A stretch of DNA of 64,000 nt from Microglena sp. YARC (lineage: Eukaryota > Chlorophyta > Chlorophyceae > Chlamydomonadales > Chlamydomonadaceae): contig CM039463.1 in the NCBI GenBank assembly GCA_022414725.1, positions 89,133,823-89,197,822 on the forward strand, in the 5' to 3' direction. The position numbers and the translations under genes are program-made. This document shows, one piece after another, positions 21,418 through 33,559 of the stretch. Each line of letters begins with the position of its first letter. The stretch's first letter is position 1. The notes beneath the pieces were generated by a model, which was not told the DNA's origin, searched no databases, and saw only the letters and a program-made list of their open reading frames with translations.

Positions 21418-21511
21418 CGCTTGTGCAGAATCCAGATCAGCTGATACAAACATCTTGCATGTAGGGATACCCTCTGACGCCTCAGCATCAGCAACAGCAG
21501 CACCACCACCA
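21418..21511 (-). CDS. Twin 94-nt exon, upstream copy
   Basis: gaagctag|TGGTGGTGG to CAAGCG|GTGTTA. Phase 2 to 0, encoding GGGAAVADAEASEGIPTCK then MFVSADLDSAQA. Its 5' phase fits the donor of the 22510-22392 exon. Because phase in differs from phase out, the twins cannot both be spliced in series. Confidence 0.45.
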
Positions 21512-21529
21512 CTAGCTTCACCATATCCA

Positions 21530-21900
21530 TATCCATCATCCTCACCATCACACTAACCATCACACTAACCATCACACTAACTATCACACGCACCATCGCT
21601 ATCACACTCACCATTTCCATCACACTCGCCATCACACTCACCATCACACTCACCATCACACTCTCCATCACACTCTCCATCACACTCACCATCAAACTCT
21701 CCATCACACTCACCATCACACTAGTCATCACACTCTCCATCACACTCACCATTTCCATCACAATCTCCATCAAACTCACCATTTCCATCACGCTCACCAT
21801 CACACTCAGCATCACACTACCCATTTCCATCACACTCACAATCACACTCGCCATCTCCATCTCCTCACCATCTACATCGTCTTCACTCTCACCCTCACCC
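21530..21900. repeat. (TCACCATCACAC)n intronic repeat
   Basis: On the coding strand it reads gtgatggtgagtgtgatgg..., so nearly every unit contains a GTGAGT donor-like hexamer. Confidence 0.9.
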
Positions 21901-21995
21901 ACATCCTCACCCTCGCAATCGCCGACACCCTCACCATGGCTTGCACCACCAACGCCTATGCATGATCATCAGCCAAACACTCAGATATTCCTCTA
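21855..21995 (+). repeat. Interspersed repeat shared with 30,418-30,535
   Basis: Both loci share tcgtcttcactctcaccctc, cccacatcctcaccc, ttgcaccaccaa, gatcatcagcc and aacactcagatat in the same order and on the same strand. Confidence 0.75.
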
Positions 21996-22391
21996 CCCCT
22001 GAAACACACCCTTGGCAGGGGGGGGGGGGGGGGGGGGGGCTTGGTGCCGCCTTCTTCTCCCTTTTCATGTTTGGGTTATTAGCTTTATCAGCAGAGGTAC
22101 ATATAAATAGCTCCTGTGCATAGGTTTTAGGCAGCGTCGCGGAAATTGGCAGAGTGTGTTATCGGAGCGACAGGTGGCAACGGAATCGATCGGACCGAAG
22201 CCAATAAGATATGAGACAGCTGGCTGACATTTCAGGCTTCGTCTCGGTCGCACGTCAGTCGGTCAAACGGACAACGTGTCCCGCCTCCCAGAAAAGACTC
22301 CGCCAAAAATGTGTACAAACAAACGAAGTACATGTATCCATAGAAATCATATTTTAAAAAGGGCATGTATATGTATACTCTTGAAACACAC

Positions 22392-22510
22392 CTCTTGGCT
22401 GGGGGGGGCTTTGGTGCTGCTTTTCTCTCCCGCTTCATGTCTGAGTTATCAGCAGGCAGGTTTTCCTTGCCGCCTTCCTCTGCTCTAGCCTCCTGGGGCC
22501 TACTATTGCG
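22392..22510 (-). CDS. 119-nt exon of a minus-strand gene
   Basis: gtccctacccag|CGCAATAG to CCAAGAG|GTGTGT, phase 0 to 2 ([33 protein letters not shown]). Basic and disordered. A copy of its 5' edge with the acceptor lies at 22,785-22,865, and a copy of its 3' edge with a GTGTGT donor at 22,005-22,095. It may be the N-terminal region of the coiled-coil gene. Confidence 0.5.
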
Positions 22511-22571
22511 CTGGGTAGGGACACAGGAGTGAACATATGACAACAGGTTTAGGCTGAAACTAGGATACATG

Positions 22572-22783
22572 GATGGATGGACGGATGGGATGGGATGGGA
22601 TGGGATGGGATGGGATGGGATGGGATGGGATGGGATGGGATGGGATGGGATGGGATGGGATGGGATGGGATATTTGGATGAATGGGATAGTTGGATGGAT
22701 GGATAGATGGATGGATGGATGGATGGATGGATGGATGGATGGATGGATGGATGGATGGATGGATGGATGGATGGATGGATGGT
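22572..22783. repeat. (GGGAT)n followed by (GGAT)n
   Basis: About 20 gggat pentamers, then about 22 ggat tetramers, between two copies of an exon edge. Confidence 0.97.
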
Positions 22784-23369
22784 CGAGTTATCAGCATTCA
22801 GGTTTTCCTTGCCGCCCTCTTCTGCATTAGCCTCCTGAGGCCGAGTATTACGCTGGGTAGGGACACAGGAGTGGACATATGACATTGAAGGGGATAGGTT
22901 GGATGGGAACTACTCAATGAAATGGAGCTGACAACGATGACGAGCTGAATGCGTGATAGATTGGATGGATGGGTAAACATAATAGACACGAATTAAAATG
23001 TAATTGTGGAAGTGATGGACCCAAAATCCATGCTTGCATGGTTGACTGGTGTGTGTGACGACCCAGAGCGATGGACCCCAAAACCATGCTGGCATGGTTG
23101 ACTTGTGCTTGTGACGACCCAGAGCGATGGACCCCAAAACCCATGCTGACATGGTGCTATCATGGTGCTGGTGCTGCTGGTGCTGCTAGTGCTGGTGTTG
23201 GTGGTGATGGTGTTGGTGGTGTGGTGTTGGTAGTCAAAAACTTAGGCGCACACGCACACATCGGGAGGTGCACTCATGCATGAGAGAATAGAGTGGTGTA
23301 CAACTATGTATGTATGCCTGTGTGTGTGACGACCCAGTCTGTCAGCATAGTCTTATTTACAGCTACGAG

Positions 23370-23560
23370 CTGCAGCTTCTAGGCAGCTCCCTGGGCTCTC
23401 TCTTCGTCCAAACCTTAAGCAACCAAGGCACCTGGAAGCTAATATCGTCAGCTTTCCAGTGCTCCAGGAATCTTTTGGTTTGGCCTAGTGGCAGTCTCAG
23501 GAAGCTGCCTAGAAGCTGGTGCTGGTAGCCGAAAATAAAAACAGTGCCGTCAGTGTGCCA
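23370..23560. mobile_element. Small inverted-repeat (MITE-like) element
   Basis: The left arm agcttctaggcagctccctg mirrors the right arm caggaagctgcctagaagct. Related elements lie at 51,820-52,130 and 61,687-61,882, with a fragment at 43,690-43,770. No coding capacity. Confidence 0.5.
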
Positions 23561-26329
23561 CTCCTTCACTGTCTCCACCCGGAGAGTGCAGTCCCCTGGC
23601 AACAGACTTAGCATGTTGAATCAAAATATGTAACTCTTGTTTGCATGCATCTTGCAAGAGTGCTTTATCTGAGCCCAGTAGCTGCGTGCTAAGTAAGGGC
23701 TATTCCAGATTTTCTCAGTCAAAGTCCAACCTCAAGCCTCTGCATGGGGTCTAGATCTCAAGCAGCGCTCAGATTTCAGGAGTGGTCTTACCTGAGAATT
23801 CTTATTATCGCCAAATAGCCACCCTCGCATCAGCTACCACTTCTCCTCATGCAGAGGATATCGATGAGTCAGAGATGAGGGAAGATTAGAAAAACAGAAT
23901 TCAACACGTGGGTGCGTTTGGACGATGGAGCAGATATTGTAATGGTTTTAGTCGCCTTTCAATGACTCGATACGTGAGAGCCTTCGCGCGAGATTCGGTT
24001 GCAGAGGCAGAATTCGTGAAAGTGGGTTTGCCCCCAGGGTATAAGGCAGATCGTTTAAAAAAGGCGCCCTCGTTTGTGTTAGAGCTTTTAGTGCAATAAT
24101 TAATAGCTGTCAGCGATGCCAGCGGGTCAATCGCTGCTGTTGGACGATTGGGCGATTGTCGCGCGAGTGAGGGGAAACAAGGTTCGAACTGCCTGAAGTC
24201 GATCTCACTCACTCAGGAGACCTTCAAGACGACGCTCCACTGACGAGGTTACGCCTGAAACCCCGCCCCAACCCTGTCATTCAAGAAGCTGAAGATCACT
24301 TCCAGAGTGATCATTCTCTATTTTGTGTTACGATACCATTGATGGGGAGGTAGCTATCTCGAGCACCAAGGAGTTCAAGGAGGGCTGTGCAAGGTGGCCT
24401 AGCCCAGGGCCTCAGATTTTGAACGTGTGCTTCTGAGCTAGTGGAGCTGCCTATAAGCTGATTTTGATCTTGATCTGTGATTTTGATCTGATGTGATCAT
24501 GATCTGTTGCCTAGCCTGTAGACCAACATGATCTGTGACAAATGAATTTTGACAGTGCCATTGATTGTGTCTGCAGCCTTATGAGCACGCATACGAATGC
24601 ATCAGTGATTGTTTCTGCAGACTTATTAGCATGCATACCGTAATATGAATGCATTAGTGATTTACCCATCATGACCCAAATTATGTTTGTAGCCTTCGAG
24701 ACCAATCCCAACCCATCCAACCCAACCCCAAAGCAACAAAACCTCGTGATCCTAAGTGTGTGCATCCACCAGACTAGGCATATTGCAAACTTGATTAGGG
24801 ACATTTGAACAGTCCTAGATGCTCTCTAGCTATTGTCTCCTAGCTCCAATGTGACGTGGTTAGAACCCCACTGTTTTGGGGGCTAAATGAGACAGTAATA
24901 ATGGTAGCTCCCCAACCCACCCTATTGAATGTGAATCATCAGTTCAGTTCAGTTATATTTACTTACCAAGCCATTGTGAAAATCGCGAGACATGTAATGT
25001 ACACCCTTTAGGGAGCTCTATCTTCCCTCTCCCCCTCTTTTCCCTCTTCCTCTATCTTCCCTCTTCCTGTCCATGGTGCCAGATATGCTACGGATGTCGC
25101 TACGGACTCTCCAGAAAAACATTATACGCTTAGCCAATGCCCTTAAGGGCATAGCCCTAACGTATTTGGTTTCAAAGCTCTTCGTGCTCTTCGTTCGAAA
25201 TAATGGAGGTCTCGAATACGGGGGGAGCAAGCGTTATCCGGAATGATTGCAACTTATCATGCTATGATTGAATAAATTAGAGCTTTTTAACAATATGCTT
25301 TAAAAATCATTAATTTATTTCAATTTTGCTTTAAAATCATTAATATTAAGTCTTAAGTTTTAAGTGAGTATGTAAGTAAGGGGTGTACAAAGTAGCAGTA
25401 CGGTACAGGTCGAGTCCAACTCGACTTTACGTGAGTAGCTTCCCCCCCAGGATTGGAGTTCTGCCAATACCTGCCCTGCATTCTGTCAGATGGCAACAGC
25501 TGTCTGCGACATTTTGATCGACCCCTGGAGACAGCTGAGCCTAGGCCATATCGTCTCGTTCCGAGCGTCGATTGAAGGCGGTTGAGCCTCGAGCCAGGTT
25601 GGTCGGTATTTGCCTGGGACCGAGGAGCTGCGTCTGATCTACGGCGATAGCTGGCTAAGGCAAAATTAGTTGAGTAATTAGTTGAGTCTCAGATATTGCC
25701 ATGAAATAGCCCTGGTTGTGCTTGAATTCCCAAGCACAGAGTTTTCTTAAATTACGCAGCGTTGTGTCTGATTCAATTCACTACCAGTAAATTGGAATTC
25801 GGAGCTCAAGCAACGTTAGTTTACCTTTTTGAAGTGTGAATGTGTGCCCACGTTGTGTTCCCGTCGACCCGGCCTCCAGGGCTGTTCAAGGGTACTTCAA
25901 AATCTACCTAGAAAAGATTCTAACAGTACGTCCCATGAAATAAAATCTACGTTGCATGAAATTATTAACCAAATCTATGTTTGCAACGTAATAGACCCAC
26001 TACAATCTTGTCATGTGATTGTGTGACCTCGGTATGGTCATTCAAAGCCCCATCAAGGTACAAACTGAAAGGCTATCTTCTGTAAGGTTTGTTTGAAGGA
26101 TAGTAAGTCTGTAAGTTAGTAACCATGGTTGTTCAGAATGCTGCGTCTTGCGTCGCAGACACCTGACGTGGGGACAGTCCAGCCATTGCGTCGCACATGC
26201 AAATCTAGTTGGTCGGTTGCGTTGCAGATTCATATTTTGGAGGGTCCATTGTATGGTATCTCATATGGCCTGGGTGCGTCGCAGAGGCAGATTTTGAAAC
26301 CGATAGCGCCTCGATAAACAGTCCATATG

Positions 26330-27045
26330 TACTCTACAGTCCTCTCTTTACATCCGCCTTACATAAGCAGGATCAGATTCGTTCTATAGCACAGTTTAGA
26401 ATGGGTTCCCATTGGCTGAACACAGAAAGAATGAGGGTGGTGGATAGAGCACACATCCCTCGCTCAATGAGACACTGTCAAATGTGTGGGTTCCAAAAAA
26501 CTGAGGATGAAATGCATATGTTTGAGTGCCCTTTTTATAATGATATTCGCCTCCGCTACCAGAATCTGTTTACAGATATTTATAGGCATGTCCATGAGGA
26601 TACCGACTTAACCGTATGGAATGTGGAATTCTGCGATTCCACATTCAGAACCTTTATGAATGGAAATGGCACTAAGTCTTTTTGGAGCAACCTAGCTGAC
26701 TATCTTTCTACTTGTAGAAGAGCAAGACAGGAAGCCCTGGACTGCTTAGTGGCACCGTAATTTATTATCCCTTTTTTATCTTCTTGAGACTTCTCATTTG
26801 TTAGCTTCTTACCTCCGCCACTGTAAGTGGTTGAGATCTGGGTCCTGCTCTAAGGGTTTAATACCTACGCCACCAAAACGGTGGTTGGGAGTTTGGTTTT
26901 GTTTGTCCTCGACCACACCCCTGATGTAATGGGGTTTTTTGCTTTGTGGGTGCTTTTTTCTTTTTGTTTAAAGCACAGAGTCTCATACACCCTCGCGGTG
27001 TCAAGTAGACTTTAACATGTAATGTAATGTAATGTAATGTAATGT
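26330..27045 (+). mobile_element. 3' end of a LINE-like (non-LTR) retroelement, 5'-truncated
   Basis: An open frame to 26,760 encodes a zinc-knuckle-like CQMCGFQKTEDEMHMFEC (Cys-x2-Cys ... His-x4-Cys), as found near the C-terminus of non-LTR reverse transcriptases. A ~270-bp 3' UTR follows, ending in five or six atgta/taatg pentamers. The polymerase domain is missing. A near-identical inverted copy lies at 47,283-48,010. Confidence 0.75.
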
Positions 27046-27187
27046 AAGTCCTGGGGCAGCAGAGTTCATTAATATTCTCATATTACGGTAGAGTGATAGA
27101 GTCATCCCAAACTAAATCATGCTCGAAGCAGATTTTGGGGGTCCCCCTGAACAACCCTGATAGTAGCTAGTGTCTATGTGGCACCAT

Positions 27188-27191
27188 GCAG

Positions 27192-27244
<53 letters not shown>

Positions 27245-27250
27245 ACACAA
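27188..27250. repeat. Poly(C) of ~41 nt followed by (CA)n
   Basis: Uninterrupted C run, then cacacaca. Confidence 0.97.
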
Positions 27251-27869
27251 AAGCACCCTCAAAAAAACCCAGCAGCCCCTAAAATTGAAGGTTCTTAAGG
27301 CAGCACCTTCAAGAAAAACCCGATCTTCTGTATATTAACTTGTTGATTACACCTGATGGGGGGAAATACGCATGGTGACCTGAAACCTTCATCTAATCAT
27401 CTTCTTAAGTGGTCGTACCACTCATGCGCTAAACTGGCATACTCTTTTAAGAGGCGAAAATCTGAATTGAAAAACAAACATTTACCCACCAATGGAACAT
27501 ATCTACCAGTATCTATAACTGGTAGAGAATTGAAGCCCAGTCTTCTATACCTTAGGTAAGAGGCCTCTAAAACCATTATTTCAAATTCAAAATGTAAGCC
27601 TCGACCAAGGCATAGTCTATTATCTGAAGAATATAAGTATAAAAGATGTTAAAAAAGATGTATAACAGATGTTTGTGGCTTGAGTTGGTGCAAACCAGGG
27701 TATCGTCATCTGCGCCACCGGTGCTGCCGAGCTGGCAGCCGCGAGCAACTTCTGCCGTAACTTGACGAAGCCACGCCAACTATTTCTTCCGTTCTTCTGA
27801 AACCCCACGCAAGCGCAACACACAGTTACGCGCGCATTGATTTGCGCTGCTGGCTAGCGGAGAGGCAGC

Positions 27870-27901
27870 ATGAAGTTCACTCATCAGATCAAATTTAACA
27901 G
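27870..27901 (+). CDS. PHO91-like: Transporter exon 1 (start codon)
   Basis: ATGAAGTTCACTCATCAG... encodes MKFTHQIKFN and then AG|GTTGGA (phase 2). The AG joins T from exon 2 to give Ser, so the start reads MKFTHQIKFNSVPEW, matching the canonical SPX N-terminus. The donor is weak, but the protein match and phase fix this 32-nt exon. Confidence 0.82.
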
Positions 27902-30900
27902 GTTGGATGGTCCGCAAGCCTGGGATAACCGGCTAGCTGCCACTTATTATTTTTGATGCATAGCCCGCTTCAAAACCGTCGATGATCACGCAGCTTATGT
28001 TACGAAGCCCTATTTAAGTTCTGCGCAAGTTTTCCTCTTCGTTCACAACCCCCACCCTGATGCGAGCGGCATGCATGCTCAGCCCGATGGCCCTGGAATC
28101 TGAGCGCGCTGCGAAGAACGCAATCAATCTTAAGCTGCGCAGAGCTGCGTTCAAAGGCTGCTATGAACTTGCGATGCGAGAGGACATCCATCTAACTATC
28201 ATTCACTCATTCCCTCACCCTCACCCAACTTGGTAGTACAAGCCCACGCTCAGTGACATCCATGCAGCAAGCACATCACAAGTATCCAATAACCAAATAA
28301 CCAAACGCCAACCCGAGTATTTGAATGTATGAATTACTTCTACGGTACCCCGTTACTGAGGTTGGACCCCGCTTGACGTTACTCGACCATCACTCGACCA
28401 TCCCCTGCCGATTCCCGCTCAGAATAGTTCTGAGTAGCTACACCCAGGCCCCATGAATGATGCGGCATCTAGAGGCCTTCGTCCATAATTCCGACACAAA
28501 AATGTTCTGAGCTTCAGTGGAGGTTGGGGAACGTTCTCCCGCCTCCAATTCCAGTGTCATAGACAGGCCAATGGTGCAGATAGCTCTATGCACATCCTTG
28601 CCCCTTGATTTCTCCTCTCGCCCTCCTGCTTACTCTCATTTCCCCCCCTACTTTCTCTCCCCCTTGCTTACGCTCCTGTACCCCTCAATCTCTCCGCCCC
28701 TTGCCTCCTCCCCTCCCCCCTCCCCCCTGTCACCCCTGTCACCCCGCAGCCCCCACAGCCCTCTCCCCTCCCCCCCCCCCCCCCCCCCCCCCCGTCACCC
28801 TTCACCCGCTCCCCCCCCCTCCCCCCCCCCTCCCCCCCCCAAAAGTGTCCCAGAATGGCGCGAGCATTACATCAACTATGCCGCCCTCAAGAAGATTGTG
28901 TATGCGATTTCAAAAGCAGAGGCAGATGAGCACCAGCACCAACCCTATGGTGTGGATGAAGAGAGCAGGGCGCTCTTGCGCTCGATAGAATTGGAACACG
29001 AGAAAGTAAGCACATGTCCACATCTTTTGGGCGCTTATCCTAGTAGTATGGCTTACACCCACCCACCCACCCACCCACTCATCCACCAGCTCCCCACCAC
29101 TCACCCATCCCAACCCACTCACCCATCCCCACCCACCGGCCCACCCATCCCCCACTCACCCATCCCCACCCACTCACCCATCCCAACCACTCAGCCAACC
29201 ATCCCCAACCATCTACCCTCCCACTCGCCCACCCACTCGCCCACCCACTCTCCCACTCACCCACCCACTCGCCCACCCTCTCACCCATCCCCACCCACCC
29301 ACTCACCCATCCCCACCCACCCACTTACCCATCCCCACCCACCCACCCACCCACTTACCCATCCCCACCCACCCACTCACCCACCCACTCACCCCTCCCC
29401 ACCCACCCACTCACCCCTCCTCACCCACCACCCACTCACCCATCCCCACCCACCCAGCCACTCACCCATCCCCACCCACCAGCTCACCCATCCCCACCTA
29501 CCCACTCGCCCATCCCCACTCACTCACCCACCCACTCACCCATCCCCACCCACTCACCCATTCACTCGCCCCACCCACTCACCTATCAGCTCCCCACCCA
29601 CACTCCCCTCAGCTTCACCGCCCCAACATACAGACACCCCACCCCACCACTTCACACTCACCACCCCCAGCTCATGCCTGGCTGCCACCCACCCTCCCCT
29701 TCTTGTCTCAACCATCTTCCACAGCACTCTATTTACTCTCCCCCCGCCTTGCAATGTTAGCCCCCCCACCCCCACCCCACCCCACCCACCCCACCCCACC
29801 CCACCCTACCACTTCACACTCACCGACCCGCCCATGCCTCGCTGCCACTCACTCACCCACCCACCTTCCATCCTAATCTCATCTACCTCCCACAGCACTC
29901 CATTTACCCCTCTCTCCTCGCCTTGCGCTGCTAGCTCACCCACACCCACACCCACCACCCACATCCACACCCACCACCCACACCCACCACCCACACCAAC
30001 CACCCACATATCCCCCTGCCCTCTGCCGCCCTTCTCCACCCCACCCACCCACCCCACCCACCCCACCCTCACCCCACCACCAGCACCCACACCACCCACC
30101 CCACCCCACCCCACCAACCCCTCCTGTGTGTCCCAGGTCGAGGCTAACGAGGCCTCCTTGAAGCGAAGCCTAGATAAAGAGCTCGCATCTGTCAATGCCT
30201 TCTATCTATCCAAGGAAGCCGAGACTCTGTCCAAGTTGGCCAGCCTGGACCTGGATGTGCACAGCATTGAGCCACGCCACCTGGGACCACATAGGTCCGG
30301 CTCCATTGACATCCAGTCCATCCAAGCACAAAGCTCACCCAACCGTGACCTGGAGAGGAGTCTCAGCGGACCTACTGAGGTGAGCTCCATTATTAGGGAA
30401 CGGTAACATCCATCCATCTATATCGTCTTCACTTTCACCCTCACCCACATCCTCACCCCCACAATCGTCATCATGTTCACCATCGTTTGCACCACCAAGG
30501 GCTACTCATGATCATCAGCCGAACACTCAGATATACCTTGAAACCTTGAAACCTTGAAACCTTGAAACCTTGAAACCTTGAAACCTTGAAACCTTGAAAC
30601 ACTCAGATATACCTTGAAACCTTGAAACCTTGAAACACTCAGATATACCTTGAACACTCAGATATACCTCCAACCTTGAAACACCGATCCATAAACCTCA
30701 GCGGACCCACTGAGGCGAGCTCCAATTTTAGGGAACGGCAATATGGCATCATATGATATCAAACACGCCTTTGGTCTACATCCTATGACATGCTACCTAT
30801 CCATGATCCACTGAGATGAGCTCCATTATTAATACTGTAAAGAAAAGACACAAATAAATAGTACGCCATATTACGAGGCGTGAGGTTGAGGGGGCCAGCC

Positions 30901-31383
30901 TGTTTGCTTGCACTGGGGCCAACCACTTTGCGACATCACCGGTTGGGGATATGAGTACTGTATTGTATTATATGTTGTATCTTGTATCTTGTATGTTGTA
31001 TGTTGTATCTTGTATCTTGTATCTTGTATGTTGTATCTTGTATGTTGTATGTTGTATCTTGTATCTTACATGTTGTATCTTGTATCTTGTATGTTGTATC
31101 TTGTATCTTGTATCTTGTATGTTGTATCTTGTATCTTACATTTTGTATCTTGTATCTTGTATCTTGTATCTTGTATCTTGTATCTTGTATCTTGTATCTT
31201 GTATGTTGTATGTTGTATCTTGTATGTTGTATCTTGTATGTTGTATCTTGTATCTTACATGTTGTATCTTGTATCTTGTATGTTGTATGTTGTATGTTGT
31301 ATCTTGTATTTGAGGTTGGGCAAGTCCCTCTAGCCGAATTGGCTACCTCTTGGACTGTAACATACATACATGCATGCATGCAT

Positions 31384-31460
<77 letters not shown>

Positions 31461-32293
31461 TATACTATGTCCGCAGACAGTGAGTAGCTTGGAGGCTGAT
31501 AGACCATGTAATAAAACCAAACCTATGCTACCGTACCTCAACCGCCTCCTACCAGGATTTAGCATCCAATATTGATCAAGTTGCCAGCATTAGTGTTGGT
31601 GCCCCCCTCCCCCTAAGGCGGGGACCAGGACAAGGTTAGACCATGTAATCAAAGGATAGACCAAGGATAGACCTTGTAATCAAATCAAAGGTGATTGGCC
31701 CAGCTCATGCACTGGTGGCGTGGGATGAAGGCCTCGGTCGATGTCTAACCTTTAGGTATAACCGGCACCTCTGCCGGTAGTACGGCTATCATACTAACCG
31801 GCACGTCTGCCGGTAGCACGGCTGTCATACTGAGCTTCAGCCCTCATTGGGGGCGGATAACAAAACCTAAGCTATCGCCCTTTAACCGCCCGCTCCAGGA
31901 TTTGACATCCAACATTCATCGAAATGCTCGCATTGACTATTGGTGCCGCCCCCCCAAGGCGGTGGCCAGAACAAGGATTCTGGAGAAGGAGAGGCTGAAG
32001 CAGTCCTTCTACGACCTCTTTCTTAATCTCACCAACCTCAAGGTGAGTCCAAACTAGGAACATAATGAGAGGGTGAGGGTGAAAGGATGAGGGGAGGGTG
32101 GGGGGGTGGATAGGGGTGGGAGGGGGTAGGGGTAGGAGGGTATGGGGTGGGGTGGGGGGGGGGTGATGGTGAAGGGATGGGGGAGGGGAGGGAATGAGGG
32201 GGGTGGGAGGGTATGGGGTGGGGTGGGAGGGGGGGTGATGGTGAGGGAATGAGGGGGGGGGGAAGAGGAGGAGGCAGGGGACGGGGACGGGAC

Positions 32294-32324
<31 letters not shown>

Positions 32325-33528
32325 TACCCGACATACACCTGTAACTAGCACTTTGATTTGTGAGCAAGACATGCAGTAGTGGATACCCAAGAGATCATAG
32401 AACACCAGATGGGGATATTCATCCTTTACGATATTCATCCTTGAGGATATTCACCCCTGAGGATATTTTTCCTGAGGATGTTTACCCCTGGGAATATTCA
32501 CCCCCTAGAATACTGTATTCGGCCCTGAGGATATTTACCCCGAGGATATTCACCCCTAGAAATAAGGTATTCAACCCTGAGGATATGAACCCCTGAGACT
32601 ATTCACACCCTAGAATACTGTATTCAGCCCTGATGATTTGAACCCCTGAGACTGTTCACCCCAGCGGATATTTTTCCTGCAGATATTCACCCCCTAGAAT
32701 ACGGTATTCACTTCTGAGGATATTTACCCCTGAGACTATTCACCCCTGGGAATATTCACCCCTGACAGCCCCTGAGGATATTTTCCTGGGGATATTCATC
32801 CCCGAGAATACGGTTTTCACCCCTGAGGATATTAACCCCTGAGACTTTCCGCCCCTGAGAATATTCACACACCAGAATACTGTATTCACCCCTGTGGATA
32901 TGAACCCCTGAGACTATTCGCCCCTGGGAATATTCACACCCTAGAATACGGTACACCCCCCTGAAGATATTCACACACCTGAAGATATTCATACCCCCTT
33001 CCTCACATCACAGGGGTTTCTCACCATCAACAAGGAAGGATTCCGAAAGATCTTGAAGAAACACGACAAGGTGTGACAAGGTCTTGAATCGCGTCATCAT
33101 GGCGAGGGAGTGGCTATGTGCAAATTGCAAATTGTGGAATGTGATCAAATAAAATTGAAAACTGTTTCGCCTTGCCACTGGGCATATGTTTGAAGGGACC
33201 TTCCCGTTCGCTTGCACTGGGGAAGGGTTACTGTGGGTTTTGCTTTTGCAGACCGCTACTGCGCCTGAGCTCAGACCACCGCGCGCCTTGAAGGGAATGG
33301 CTTAAAGATACCTTATAGTCATTCCGCCTATATAGCCAGTCAGTGGATGACTTAGAATCAGGTTTTCAAAACACTTCGTAGTTCGTAATTGGTACCTCGA
33401 ACTTGAGAATGGCCCGAGAGTTCTAACATTTTGGCCCGAGAATCAAGAATTCTGAGAATTCCTGATATCTGGCCTGATAAGTGGAGGTACAAAGTACACA
33501 GTTCTGGCCAATTGTTGACGAGACCACC

Positions 33529-33559
<31 letters not shown>

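Larger units (their letters stand above)
22880..27869. other. Gene-poor stretch upstream of the transporter
   Basis: Nothing I can call as a gene. It contains three copies of a 55-60-bp repeat with gacgacccagagcgatggac (23,030-23,160), an inverted-repeat element (23,370-23,560), a GC-rich element-like block (26,123-26,300), the LINE 3' end (26,330-27,045), and poly(C)-(CA)n (27,188-27,250). Short open frames at 23,901-24,212 (minus) and 25,018-25,230 (minus) have no recognisable features. The transporter promoter should lie in the last few hundred bases, but I see no clear core element. Confidence 0.6.

Noticed and set aside
23901..24212. 103-residue minus-strand frame
   Set aside because: No motif, no neighbouring exon and no codon-usage signal that I can judge by eye; it could be part of an unrecognised dispersed repeat.
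28517..30406. 629-residue plus-strand open frame
   Set aside because: It reads through intron 1, exon 2, intron 2 and exon 3. Only 28,846-29,005 and 30,137-30,379 match an SPX protein, and GT-AG sites bound them exactly.
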